Origin: Larus michahellis
Lineage: Eukaryota; Chordata; Aves; Charadriiformes; Laridae
DNA length: 64,000 bases
Reading direction: 5' to 3'
NCBI RefSeq assembly: GCF_964199755.1
Contig: NC_133897.1
Coordinates: 71,542,661 to 71,606,660 of the forward strand
The position numbers were made by a program, and so were the translations under genes. The notes under the pieces are model-generated. The model was given only the letters and a program-made list of their open reading frames with translations. It was not told where the DNA came from and ran no database searches. Below are positions 1-11,600 of this stretch, one piece after another (the first letter of the stretch is position 1; the number at the start of each line of letters is the position of its first letter).

Positions 1-44
1 TCTGAGCTCCATCTCTGTCTCCGCCTTAGTGATATCTACCTGCG

Positions 45-182
45 CCATCCCTGGAAGCATTTAAGGTCAGATTGGATGGGGCTCTGAACAACCGGATCTC
101 GCTGAAGATGTCTCTGCTCACTGCAGGGGGAGTTGGACTAGATGACCTTTAAAGGTTCCTTCCAACCCAAACTATTCTACGA
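45..182 (+). mobile_element. CR1 LINE 3' end fragment
   Basis: This is the 3' tail of a CR1 retrotransposon in forward orientation. It reads from the conserved 'ccctggaagcatttaaggtc' region through 'gttggactagatgaccttt' to 'ttccttccaacccaaac' and a decayed terminal 'attctacgatt', which corresponds to the ATTCTATG-type octamer tail of avian CR1. It is severely 5' truncated, as most CR1 copies are. The left boundary is uncertain because it lies near the window edge. Confidence 0.85.
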
Positions 183-1872
183 TTTCAAGCCACAAAATAG
201 CATTTAGCTTTAAACACTGTATAGCTCCACCAACAGAAGGAATGCCTCATTCTCACCTTTCATATCAGCTTTGAAATAAAGCTTGAGATCTAGCTCACAA
301 TGCAGTTCAGCTGACTTGCAGTGAATACAGGTCAATGAACTGCTAAATGGAGCATCTTTGAGCCCTCTCACAGCTTCTCCATTGCTTCCTTTGCTTTAAT
401 TGTCAAGCTTCTACTCCAACTCAGGACTGAGCCTGCAGAGGTTTTGGCTTTGGAAACAGCTCAAGAGATCTCCAGGATAGGACTTTTTCCAAAACACACA
501 TCTACTGCATACAGTGATCACCTCAGTCATCCCAGGTTCTCCTGGACCAAACTAGTATCAACTCTGTGGAAGGTTCAGACCAATGAGGAAAAAGCAAGTA
601 TTTCTGTTGCAAGGAAGGGGCCTTCTGGGATGGCTCATATAGGAGCCAGCAGATCATTAATAGCGACTCTCTTAGACATGACCTGATTGCCTCTTTAAGG
701 AGGGTAAGCCAGAGGATGAAGGAAGTAAAGAAAGGATAGGACCAGATCAACTTCTTGCAAACCCAGTAGTCACAGATAACTGTTTCCCGTCTCTTTAGTG
801 CTCTCCCCCAGCCACGAAACACTCGTCCCAAGGTGCTAAGTTGTGGAAGAGTTTATGAAGGTGGACCTTCAGGGTACCTGGTACCCCATGCAAGCAGCAG
901 GAGCTAGGCAGGCTTGTACTGTATCTTTTTTTGTGAGATTCACACCGAAGCAGCAGTATTTCACCCAAGGGCACTAAGCTGAGGAAGTGAACCAGTTTTT
1001 CAGAAGAATTCAATCTTCACAGTTTTTTTGAGTGAACTGACGGGTCCAGGGAAACACCTTATTTAAACGGACACCGAGGAACAAACTGAGCTATCAGAAA
1101 ATCTTGACCTTTCAGCTTTCTGAACAAGTCCTGCCCCTTAAGCTCTACACTTACTTTCCTCTCCACAATGGTCTTGCATCTTGTGATGGAAGACTGCATC
1201 CAGGCCTTGCCTGAGGTAAAGAAAGGTACAGTGCCTATCTGAACATGAAACAGCCCACAACCCTGCAGAGACATAGTCTCCATGATGCAAATTTAAGGCA
1301 ACTGCCTCTTCATTGCCTTTGCATGGATTAACAATCCTTCCTGTAAACGGGCTCCCAAGAATTAGGCAATGCAGGGTGAATATAGCTTTCCATAGATAAA
1401 GCATTTGATTTGATCCACTCTGTAATCCGCTCTGTAATCTCCAACACCTTGAGTTCACATTCCTAAAAGTGTTTATCGGTACAGTACTTGTTATTGAATC
1501 TTTCAGCCCACACCAGTAACAAGCACTATGGATTTCCCAGTGAGGGGTCATTGCCAGCTATCACAGCAGGATTACCCATTTTTAAGGGGAAACAGGTTCT
1601 TATCCACACAGCTGTAATATCAAGATGAAGTTAGTACAAAATGGTAACTAACTTCCTTTTCTCATCCTAACATCAGCAAGCTACTGCTGGTTACACCTTA
1701 GAAACTATTTCATCAACTGTAGTCATGATCCAGACCTGAAAGAAAAATGTATTCTCTGCACTTAGCATTTAAAAAACTACTTGTGTACTTAGAAACACAC
1801 ACCAGAGAGTTCTTTACATTGTCCAACCAGTATCACGTCAAATTCCATATCCAGACTCTGAAGGTGCCTTTC

Positions 1873-1937
1873 AAAAAAAAAAAACCAAAAAACAAACCCA
1901 AACCCCCCCGCCCCAAATCCCCAAACCCGCCCCCCCA
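1873..1937. repeat. A-rich then C-rich low-complexity tract with minus-strand G-quadruplex motif
   Basis: An A-run passes into C-runs separated by short AAA spacers. Read on the minus strand it gives at least four runs of three or more G with loops of one to four bases, which fits the standard intramolecular G-quadruplex pattern. Folding is inferred, not shown. Confidence 0.7.
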
Positions 1938-1952
1938 TAGTTTATCTGAAGA

Positions 1953-1971
1953 TCGATCTATCTATCTATCT
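1953..1971. repeat. (ATCT)n microsatellite
   Basis: About four tandem ATCT units lie directly after the C-rich tract. This is a short tetranucleotide microsatellite. Confidence 0.7.
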
Positions 1972-3847
1972 TGTGTTTACAGAAGCACAGACTGAGCTTT
2001 TGGCCTTGGCAAAGGCAAAGGATTGGATATAACACTGCCACTTACTGGAGACATGAAACTTTCTCAGGAGATTATGAGTTTACCTCAGCTCCTACAATTC
2101 TCCTAGACCTCGCTATGCATTCAAAATTGTCCAGGACACTAGTATATCCACATCAGTTTAGTTAGCTTTGATGCAGCTCATTAAGGTGAATTTAACCAAG
2201 ATTCTCAAACATTTTTTCCTGTAAGATACTTGTTGTCAGCAAGAAAGGCAATTCTTCATCCACACCAAAGCTTTTTATTTAGGGAGATAGTGCAATAAAT
2301 ACTAAAATATTTTGACATTTTATTCCTGTTTCTTTCCTAATTTATAGTAGCTCTTCATATCCACTGCATGGTTGCAATTGAAAAAGAAAAAGAAATGTAA
2401 CCCTGCAGTGAAATAAAAGGAAATATATTAAATACTCATATAAATAATATTAGATTTCTATAACTTCTTGATTTTTAGAAAGCCTGTGCAAGAGTTTTGA
2501 GAGTAAAGTTTGATAGCAAAGACATCCCCTCTGACAAGACTGATATTTATCCTCAAGACGTGCAAGACTCTCATTACGGAGTTCCTTTAGATTTGCTGTA
2601 GTCTAATGATATATTATGTACAATAAGAAACATTGCTGAAATAATGGGATTATGAAGCATAACATCAGCTTTGTCTGAGCTCTATTAAGCAAGTTAGATA
2701 TATGAAAAGCCATTTAGTAACTACTTGCTCACTCTTCCATTAGGAAGAATATAAAATATGTTAATATCTTAAGTCCCACATGTTTATTTACAAGATTCTT
2801 ACTTCAGGGATTTGAAAGGATATTTTTGTGTTGCAGTCACTCTAAGGACAAAAAGCGTGAATTATTTTAAATATGGAATATGGAATGAAAACGTCCATTC
2901 TCTGACCTCAGTTATACTGCGTTTGTACGAAAGCTTTAGAACTGTTTATTACTCCCTAGCATTAGCACAAGTTGGTTATCTAAATGTAAATTAAATTTAT
3001 GTTTCCCATCAGAATCAATAAAATTATCAAGGGATAAGAGGCAAAAGGAAAATACATAAAATCCTATAGTGATTTTAAGTCTACAAAATTACTCTATTGA
3101 GGTCATTAACCACAAGGTCAAAGCACATAAGATTTTATGAAGAACAGCAGTACCATAGAAGAAAACCTTGTTCTCCCAAAGGAAATTCACTGCCACTTCA
3201 CTATTATTATATTTTCCCATGTAAATCAGAGTTACATTCTCAGTGTCCTGTTATGATTTCCCTCTTCCTGTAACCTCTATCAGAAAATGAAAAAGCAGCA
3301 TGAAAACAAGCAGACTGACACTAGAACAAATTAATTATGATGCTCGGACACGGGAGATTGGACTGTTTTATTGTATTAACGATAATATAGATTAATTTTA
3401 AAGAACCCTACTGGTCCAACTTCACGGAGACTATGGATGCCAGAAGAATATTTTGTTAAAACAAGCAATAATTTCTAAGGTCAGGAATGAACTGAGCATG
3501 CCTTTATTGGACAGGAACATTTTCAAATACCTCCCATGACTCAAAATCATGTTTCACAGCTGCTATCAAGTCAATTGTCACAATCACAAGGTTACATTTT
3601 CACCCTGACATAGCACAAAACTACCAACTGGTCTACCCCTTGAGAAAGACACAATATCATATACTCAATTTATTCAATATTTTTTCCTCTCCCCCTTTAA
3701 AATAAAAGGGTCAAGAAAAAACACATGCACTACAGATCCCTGTTGAGAGGTGACTCTGCAGATGTCAACTCAAGTAACCAAGCCTGTTTACAAGTACTTC
3801 GGCCTTTATCTTTTAAAAGTACATTGAACAGAAATTATTTTTAAGAT

Positions 3848-4512
3848 GTATAGACTCATAGAATTGTTTTGGTTGGAAGAGACCTTTAAGATCACCAAGT
3901 CCAACCATTACCCTAGCACTGCCAAGTCCACCACTAAACCATGTCCCTAAGCACCACATCTACATGTTTTTAAACACCTCCAGGGATGGCAATTCAACCA
4001 ATTCCCGGGGCAGCCTGTTCCAATGCTTGACAACCCTTTCAGTAAAGAAATTTTTTCTAATATCGCATCTAAAGCTCCCCTGAAACAACTTGAGGCCATT
4101 TCCTCTTGTCTTATCAGTTGTTACTTGGGAGAAGAGACCGACCCCCACCTCTCTACAACCTCCTTTCAGGTAGTTGTAGAGAGTGATAAGGTCTCTCCTC
4201 AGCCTCCTTTTTTCCAACCTAAACAACCCCAGCTCCCTCAGCTGCTCCTCGTAAGACTCATGCTCTAGAACCCTCAGCAGCTTTGTTACCCTTCTCTGAA
4301 CACTCTTCAGTACCTCAATGTCCCTCCTGTAGCAAGGGGCCCAAAACTGAACACAGTACTCAAGGTGTGTCCTCACCAGTGCAGAGTACAGAGGTACAAT
4401 CGCTTCCCCAGTCCTGCTCACCACACTATTTCTAATACAAGCTAGGATGCTATTGGCCTTCTTGGCCACCTGGGCACACTGTAACTTCATGCTTTCTATT
4501 TCATACACCGCT
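3848..4512 (-). mobile_element. CR1 LINE fragment, 3' part (RT C-terminus plus 3' UTR)
   Basis: On the minus strand an open frame of 182 codons (4508 down to 3960) matches the C-terminal part of CR1 ORF2, after the reverse transcriptase core. Typical blocks are visible: '[20 protein letters not shown]', '[20 protein letters not shown]' and '[19 protein letters not shown]'. The 3' UTR with 'ggttggaagagacctttaag' follows at the low-coordinate end. The copy is 5' truncated near 4512, inside the coding region, so it lacks the RT catalytic motifs and cannot move. The long intact frame suggests moderate age. Confidence 0.93.
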
Positions 4513-5907
4513 CTTTGATTAATAACCTATTTTTCCTTTCCACTTCTCAAGAGATATTTCAGAAATCAATGCATTTTCCTTCTGCAATCAAAAAGGTTTA
4601 TAGATCTCATAAGATTTTACATTGATCTCTTCAAATGTCCCTAAACCTTACATGCCAAACGAGGAGGAGGTTTCAATACTTACCCAACATTCTTTCAACC
4701 CATTTCAGGTGAAATAAAAGTCAGACATTAAAAACTTTACAACTGTTTCACATAAAGCCGGGTCTTTTCATAAGAGCATATGTGAACTGAACTCAGAGTT
4801 GAAATTGAAGCTACTTCAAATTCAAGGGCAACCCAGACCAAAGCAGGGAGCTGCTGCAGAACAGCAGTATATGCTACTGCCATCATCCTGCCTGCCAAAA
4901 ACAGTTTGTAGCCCTGGTACACAATGTTCACTTCTAGTCATGGAGGGTTTAAAGACAGCAGCCACCAGTCCTTCACAGACATCACACAGTAAACTGGCAG
5001 GATTATATGGAATTAAGAGTGGTGTAAGTGACATTAAAATTCAGCACTTCAGAGCACATAATAATAGTAAACCACCAGAAACTGGAGGCCAAAATCTTGG
5101 ACCTCTAGAGGCAGATGCCCACCTCTGAGCAGTGGCTGCTCTCCGGGTCCAGCAGTGCTGTTCTGAGCACACGTCCAGGGTCTGACTGCAGCTGTTCACA
5201 GACTTCAGACAAGTGCAGTTTTAATTCCTTGCATTTAGAGCATTGTCCCTCATAGCAATATATGACATGATAAGCAATATTTGACGCAGAAATCTCTAAT
5301 ATTTAAATAACATTACGAAGCCTGGTTTTATTCAGTTATTAATCACAGTCTTGTATCTACACTTGTTCTTCTTACAACAATACGCTCAAACCTTTACAGT
5401 CATGCCTTCAAAGCATACATTTATCAACACTGACAATAAAAAATAAAAAAAAAGTGCTAGAACTCAATGCTCCATACATTAAAACCAACAAGTTTTCTCC
5501 TTTAAAATAAACGTAAACAGAAGAGCAATAGGATTTGGGAACTCTTAAGTGTTCTTTATAGCACTCGTGATATACATTTAACTATTTGCTCACAGTTTAA
5601 TTAAAAAGTATGGGGGGAAAGCAACTGCTCTGAATTGTTCAGGAAAGTTGTTCAGCTCTACGGTGCTTTAATATCTTTTAATATCTCTGCTCTGTACTTT
5701 AATATCTCTGGCTAACATAGCGGGTGTTTTCTTTCCTTCTAGCAGTTCCCTTTTCACTGTACGCTGGCTGAGACTGCTCAGCTTCTGACAGCAACCACAC
5801 ACCGAGAAAAACTAGTGCTCATTTCACCTTCAGTACTACAGAAATACCATACTAAAAAGAGGTAAAAAAGAAAAGGATATTGGCTCTTTCTATACTGATC
5901 CTAGTAT
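4513..5907. other. Intergenic DNA, no gene recognised
   Basis: The sequence is AT-rich. The open frames near 4799-5128 on the + strand and 4822-5034 on the - strand overlap each other and have no recognisable domain or splice structure. I see no repeat. Confidence 0.55.
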
Positions 5908-6800
5908 ATACAATCACAGAATGGTTTTGGTTGGAAAGGACCTTAAAGATCACCTAGTTCCAACCCCCTGCCATGGGCAGAGACACCTCCCACTAGACCA
6001 GGCTTCTCAAAGCCCCATCCAGCCTGGCCTTGAACACCTCCAGGGATGGGGCCTCCACAGCTTCTCTGGGCAACCTGTTCCAGTGTCTCACCACCCTCAC
6101 AGGAAAGAATTTCTTCCTAATATCCCATCTGAATCTACCCTCTTCCAGTTTAAAACCATTACCCCTCGCCCTATCACTACACTCCCTGGTAAACAGTCCC
6201 TCCCCGTACTGCAATAATGTCTCCCCGGAGCCTTCTCTTCTCCAGTCTCAACAGCCCCAGCTCTCTCAGCCTGTCCTTATAGGAGAGGTGCTCCAGCCCT
6301 CTCATCATCTTTGCGGCCCTCCTCTGGACTTGCTCCAACAGGTTCCATGTCCTTCTTATGTTGGGGGCCCCAGAGCTGGACACAGTACTTCAGTGCTCAT
6401 GAGAGCAGAATAGAGGGGGAGAATCACCTCCCTCAGCCTGCTGGCCACGCTCCTTTTGATGCAGTCCAGGATGCGGTTGGCTTTCTGAGCTGCAAGAGAA
6501 CATTGCTGGCTCACAGTCAGTTTTTCATCCACCAATAGCCCCAAGACCTTCTCGGCAGGGCTGCTCTCTAATCCACTCATCGCCCAGCCTGTATCCGTGT
6601 TTGGGATTGCCCCGACCCAGGGGCAGGACCTTGCACTTGGCCTTGTTGAACTTCATGAGATTCACATGTGCCCACCTCTCAGGCCTGTCAAGGTCCCTCT
6701 GGATGGCATCTCTTCCCTCTAGAGTACCAACAACACCACTTAGCTTGGTGCCATCCACAAACTTGCTGAGGGTGCACTCAAGTACAAGTAGTAGGCCTAA
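5908..6800 (-). mobile_element. CR1 LINE fragment (ORF2 C-terminal half plus 3' UTR), decayed
   Basis: The minus strand carries successive CR1 ORF2 pieces in several frames. They run from 'FVDGTKLSGVVGTLEGRDAI' (the decayed FADDTKL motif of the RT active site, with Val-Asp in place of Ala-Asp), through 'RLREVILPLYSAL' and '[18 protein letters not shown]', to '[20 protein letters not shown]', and then the 3' UTR beginning near 5908. Frameshifts split the frame at least three times. The different 3' UTR, with the 'ctgccatgggcagagacacc' block, marks another CR1 subfamily than the copy at 3.85 kb. Confidence 0.92.
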
Positions 6801-8352
6801 ACCCAAAATATTATTAGTGAACAAACAGTTCACTGTTTTCTCAGAACACTTTCACCCTTCCTTAGTTGTTGATGTTATCAGGTTGTCTGAGTTGAGCTTG
6901 AATGAACAGCTTCATATCCCAAGCTTTTCTGAGAGAATGAACAATTGGCAAATGATAAATCACTGCTCAGTGGCACTCAGCCAGGAGGCAGGAGCTCAGT
7001 AAACCCACATACACTAATATTCTTGATGAGGGAGGCCCTCAGGGGCCATAAATTCCCTCCTACCATCCGAAGGGTATCACCACATGCATGCTCTCAGTCA
7101 CTCTATACGTCGTACCAGCCCAGCTTCTCCCCAAAACCTGCGCTTCAATTCATTCCTGTGCACTCTGATACACCAGTGGGATCTACTGAGCTGATGTAAG
7201 GCAAGAGGACCATCAGAGCTCCCTTAATTCCTAGGAAGCAACTCAGGACAAAATAGGACATGAGCGTGTCTTCTGAGGACAACGAACCGGGATACAAACC
7301 AAATGAGGGGACTAGGAGGTAATGAGCTGGAGGTGGTAATCAGTGCTGAAGGGCACACTGCACAGTCTATGACTTTTTTAAATGCCTGCCTTTTATAGCT
7401 TTTGCAAATTAACAGACTCAGCAGGCTGGTGGGAATCTGAGTCATCTACAGCATAAAATAAATGTATTCAAATGTCAAAACAACTAAGTATGAGTTCAAA
7501 TTTTTGGAGACATATTTTTAATATCAAAATAAAATAAATTACAGTTCTAATATGTCCACTTTTACTATGTCAAAATCTAGTGTTTTACAATAAATAAAAT
7601 GTAGAACTATTACTAATACTACTTTACATTTGATTTTAAGCCCACAAAGTAAATTAATCTCTGTGGATACTGCAAAATCCCATGGTTAAGACTGACTTTA
7701 TATACACACAAAAAAAGATGAACATCTCATATCAGAGCTAAAAACCCAGAAGTATTCAAAAGAATTAAAAGATTAAAACACAGTATTTGTCTTTGTTAAT
7801 GACAAAGTATTTCTGATTCTTAAGACATTTTCCCTTCATGTCAAAGAAAACTTGTTGATTCAAAATCAAGTAATTAGAACTGTGAGGAAAGAAAGAAAAG
7901 CACCTCTGAACTGAAACTTTACTCACACTGTAATTTATTATTTTAAATATTTAGATGTGATGTGATAGCAACTTCCAATCTGGTGCAACTGTGGGCTTTC
8001 TCTGAAAGAAGAGCTCCCATTTGCCTCCTTCCCCTCACCCCTCCCTTCCTTAGCTTCCTCTCTGCCAGATCTAATAACTGTGTGGCCACAAAGCAAGACA
8101 GTCCGGCAAGCTCATCTGACAGAAACCTTACTCAGTCTTCTGCCAGCCTCCAAAAAAGAACGAACAGTTTTCCATCAGACCAGTTTACTGGATTTCTCTT
8201 GCCCCAGGAACAGAGGAAGTGTACGCATAGGTACAGAAATGCAAGAGAAATACACGTCTTTCTGCAGGAGCTGCAGTTGTACCAGACAGCATCACATCCA
8301 GACACACGCCCAGGGCATAGTTCTCAGCTAAAACTGAATTTATTTTATATTG

Positions 8353-8376
8353 CGCCCCCGCCCCCCCCCCCGCCCC
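8353..8376. repeat. Poly-C tract, minus-strand G-quadruplex motif
   Basis: Runs of 5, 11 and 4 C are separated by single G, then an A-run begins. The minus strand is therefore almost pure G and can satisfy the G-quadruplex pattern. Confidence 0.7.
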
Positions 8377-8587
8377 AGAAAAAAAAAAGATGGTACTGAC
8401 TTCTCACTTGTGCCAGAATAGCACGGGTGTAGGCAGATGACCTGCAAGGTCTGGGAGCTGATCAGAGCCTTGATCCTACAATCACAAAAAACCCAATCCG
8501 TTTCCAACTGGACCATGTCTATTATCCAGCTAATTATCCCATTAATGAATGCTAGCAGCAGCATAAAAGAGGGCAGTCACACGTGGT

Positions 8588-8609
8588 GGGTGGGCGGGGG
8601 AGGACAGGG
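8588..8609 (+). other. Plus-strand G-quadruplex motif
   Basis: Four G-runs (GGG, GGG, GGGGG, GGG) occur with loops of one, one and six bases. This satisfies the usual quadruplex pattern. It lies about 210 bp from the opposite-strand C-tract. Confidence 0.55.
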
Positions 8610-11600
8610 ACACCCCCTCCAGCAGAACAGGGACTTCAATGCAAAACCGAAGACAAGTGGGATTCCCCAAGGGAAGGAGCAGAGATCCACCTCGTGAGGA
8701 CACCAGGCACAGACCTGCGCCTTCGCTCTCTGCAAACCTTAACCAGTCCCCGCTGCGACGGATGTGTTCACCCAGGCAGATGTGAAACTTTCCTGTTTTG
8801 GCAGGGTTTATGGCTTCTGCATCCTTTCACTCTGTGGAGACCATTTCATATTACTCTTTTTCTCCTGACAGTTTAATGAATAATACAGCAGAGTGGTTCC
8901 ACTAAGGCAACATCACGGTAAAGAAACAGCAGTTCTCTTCCTAGTCCATTACTATTTGCTAAATAAACCAAATCATTTTATTTCTCTGTATCTGTTTTTT
9001 TCATAGTCCCATTACCACTTACTAAATAAATCATTTTACTTTATCCTTATTTTTTTCTTCCCATCCTCATCTTATACACTGGAAGCATCTGGAAATTTGT
9101 TGCTATTCGAATGTGCAACAACTGTACATGCAACATTAGTCCCTTCACCCCTCTCCTCATCAGCTATAAATGAACAACAGTTAATTCATTTTTGAAATAA
9201 CCTAGACATTGCACTTTAAAATATCCTGAAATACTTGATTTTTCTCTGATTTTTTCAAATGTATGTAAAAACACCAATTGGTATAAACAAATACATACAA
9301 GCTTAGATATTATATAGTATTTGCCAGAATAGAATGCAACACAGAAAGGCAAAATGGGCCAGTTCTCAACTCCGCAAAGGCAGAGACAGAATGCAAGTAG
9401 GTGAAAAAAATGCCTTAAAAAAAGAAGTTTTAAACGTTTTAATATACTGTAAGGACTGAACATTTAATTAACATGAGCAAAAGACAAAATATAAATGATT
9501 ACAAGTCTACAAACAATACTTATACTAGCCTTGACAGAAGAACCCCAGACACAAAACCAGGTATCCTCAGAAGAAAGCAGAAACCAACACCTAGTAGCAC
9601 TTCCAAAAAAAGCTGTTTCCAACTGCTCTGAACTGTTTGAATTCATTTTCAAAACTGCTTTTCTGAGGTCAGGAGCAGAGCCTATGCCAAAGAATGTGAC
9701 CTGTTTTGTTAGTCAAAAGGGAGTATTTAGTTTGGGAAGCACCACGAATGTTTTAAGGGATCGTATTTTTTGCAGGTTACTACCAGGAAAATTCCAGATT
9801 ATTGGGACTAAATTACAGGATAAGAAAGCGATATGTAGCTACTTAAAGGCTATAAAGGAGTTTAATATGTATTACTACACACTAAGTTTGAAAAGTAGTC
9901 AGTGCTCCTAAACAGAACCACATAAATGAGAAAGATTCTGTATGTTCATCCAAATCAATCTGTACAAATTTAATCGTAATTCCAGAGAAGGAAGACCGCC
10001 TTACCCCACCACTAACTGCATTCAAAATTTCCTCTTGCACACAGTTTCTGCAGGATGGCCTCACTGCATGAGTGTCTTTGGCATCAGGGATGTCCACAGC
10101 ATGAGAAGCAGACTTTTCTACTGCTGGAAGAGTGTGGAAAGATACTCAAGGATACATGTCCTTGTGTGAATGAAAAAGGACTCTTACAGCTTATCTACAC
10201 AAAGAAGCTACTCTGTATTAATTGAGGGTATGAATTTACAGCGCTAATTCAAATGCTCAATAACTTCTTCCACATGCAATGAGTTGAACACTCCAGGATA
10301 ATGAACTACTTCACATTCAACAAGAATATTCAGTACCCATAACAGGAGCCAGCGTGGAGCAACGGATATTGTGTACCTCCTGCTTTATTCCACTGCAGCT
10401 TTGCTTGGAAGACACACCTTAAGTATCAGGAAAATAGAAACTTAAAAAAAAAAAGAGAAAAAATCTAAACTGTTTAACTTAATGCCTTCACTTTTTGCAG
10501 ATTTGCAGGAGAGAGCACGCTCCCACTTCACAGTTTGTAGACAGAAGGCTCATTTACACAGAGACGCTCATGCTGCTCATGCAAGTCCTGCCAAATCCTG
10601 CAACTGAAGATGTCAGGGAACACTGAAGATGTTGCCCCTTTTGCTGCCTGCCTCATCTTCTGCCAAAGATGGCCCTTGCTGCAGCACAGTAAGCCATCTG
10701 TCCGGGCCTCGTGACATCCCAGTTCATAGATCGCTGTATTTGCTTTCTCTGAACAGAAGTTTGGGCGATGTCCCATTCGTGAACTACCCCAGCTGCACAG
10801 CAAGCGTACATGTTGTTCTGCCACCCTTTGTCCTGCAGCCTAAGGAGAGCAGCAGAACAGAGAACTAGACCAAAACTTAGCAGGGTTTATTTGCCAGAAC
10901 CTTCAGGAAGATTAATTTGAATAAGCTTTTAAAATGTATTAGTTAACCCATAAATAGAGTTTAAAAGTGATTGTAAAACGCTTTTGTTTAATTTACTTTA
11001 GAAGTCAGCTAAACAAACAAAAGTAACTTCCAAATAAAAGTATCCATAACAGATTTCAATGTGATTTAATTAATACACTCTTGAAGTTAGCTCAAATTCA
11101 TATTCCAGAATGTCCATGGAGTTAATCTGCAATGTTTTTTCTGAATGTTCCTATGTATGCAAGCCCAGAGAGTGCTATTCATTTTCTCTGAGGCACAAAA
11201 TGCTGTGAAGACAGAGGGCTGTGTTTAGCACTGGGCAGGAAGGTAGCTGTGAAGAAGTGTGAAGTGAAAGCATTTCAAGCAAGTATTTTTGTAAGGCACT
11301 CACAAAAATTACAAAAATGGCTCTGTTGCTTAGCTCATTTTTCAACTGAATTACTTAACCAGATGGAAAGCCAAGATATGTGACCTTCTGTGCCAAGTAA
11401 GGTCACTTTTTTTTTTTTTTAATAGATTTTAGAAGTAGAAACTACTCTGAAAAGACAAGCAAAACTTTTGGTGAAAACTCAAGGCGAATGCTAAGGCTAT
11501 TACATAGGCAATTAGCCACACAAAACAGATTGAATCTAACAACATTCAGATTTCTGAGAAAAAAGGCATATATTATACCACCCCTATATTACTGAACATT

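Larger units (their letters stand above)
186..3847. other. Intergenic DNA, no gene recognised
   Basis: This is AT-rich single-copy-looking sequence. Open frames are short, overlap on both strands and show no recognisable protein family. Only the low-complexity tracts listed separately stand out. Confidence 0.6.

Noticed and set aside
7962-8399. 145-codon open frame ending in a Pro/Lys run
   Set aside because: The tail is translated poly-C and poly-A low-complexity sequence; a second overlapping frame exists; no family.
9495-9911. 138-codon open frame on the + strand in gene-poor DNA
   Set aside because: No recognisable domain, no splice structure around it and no promoter-like sequence; chance ORF until conservation is shown.
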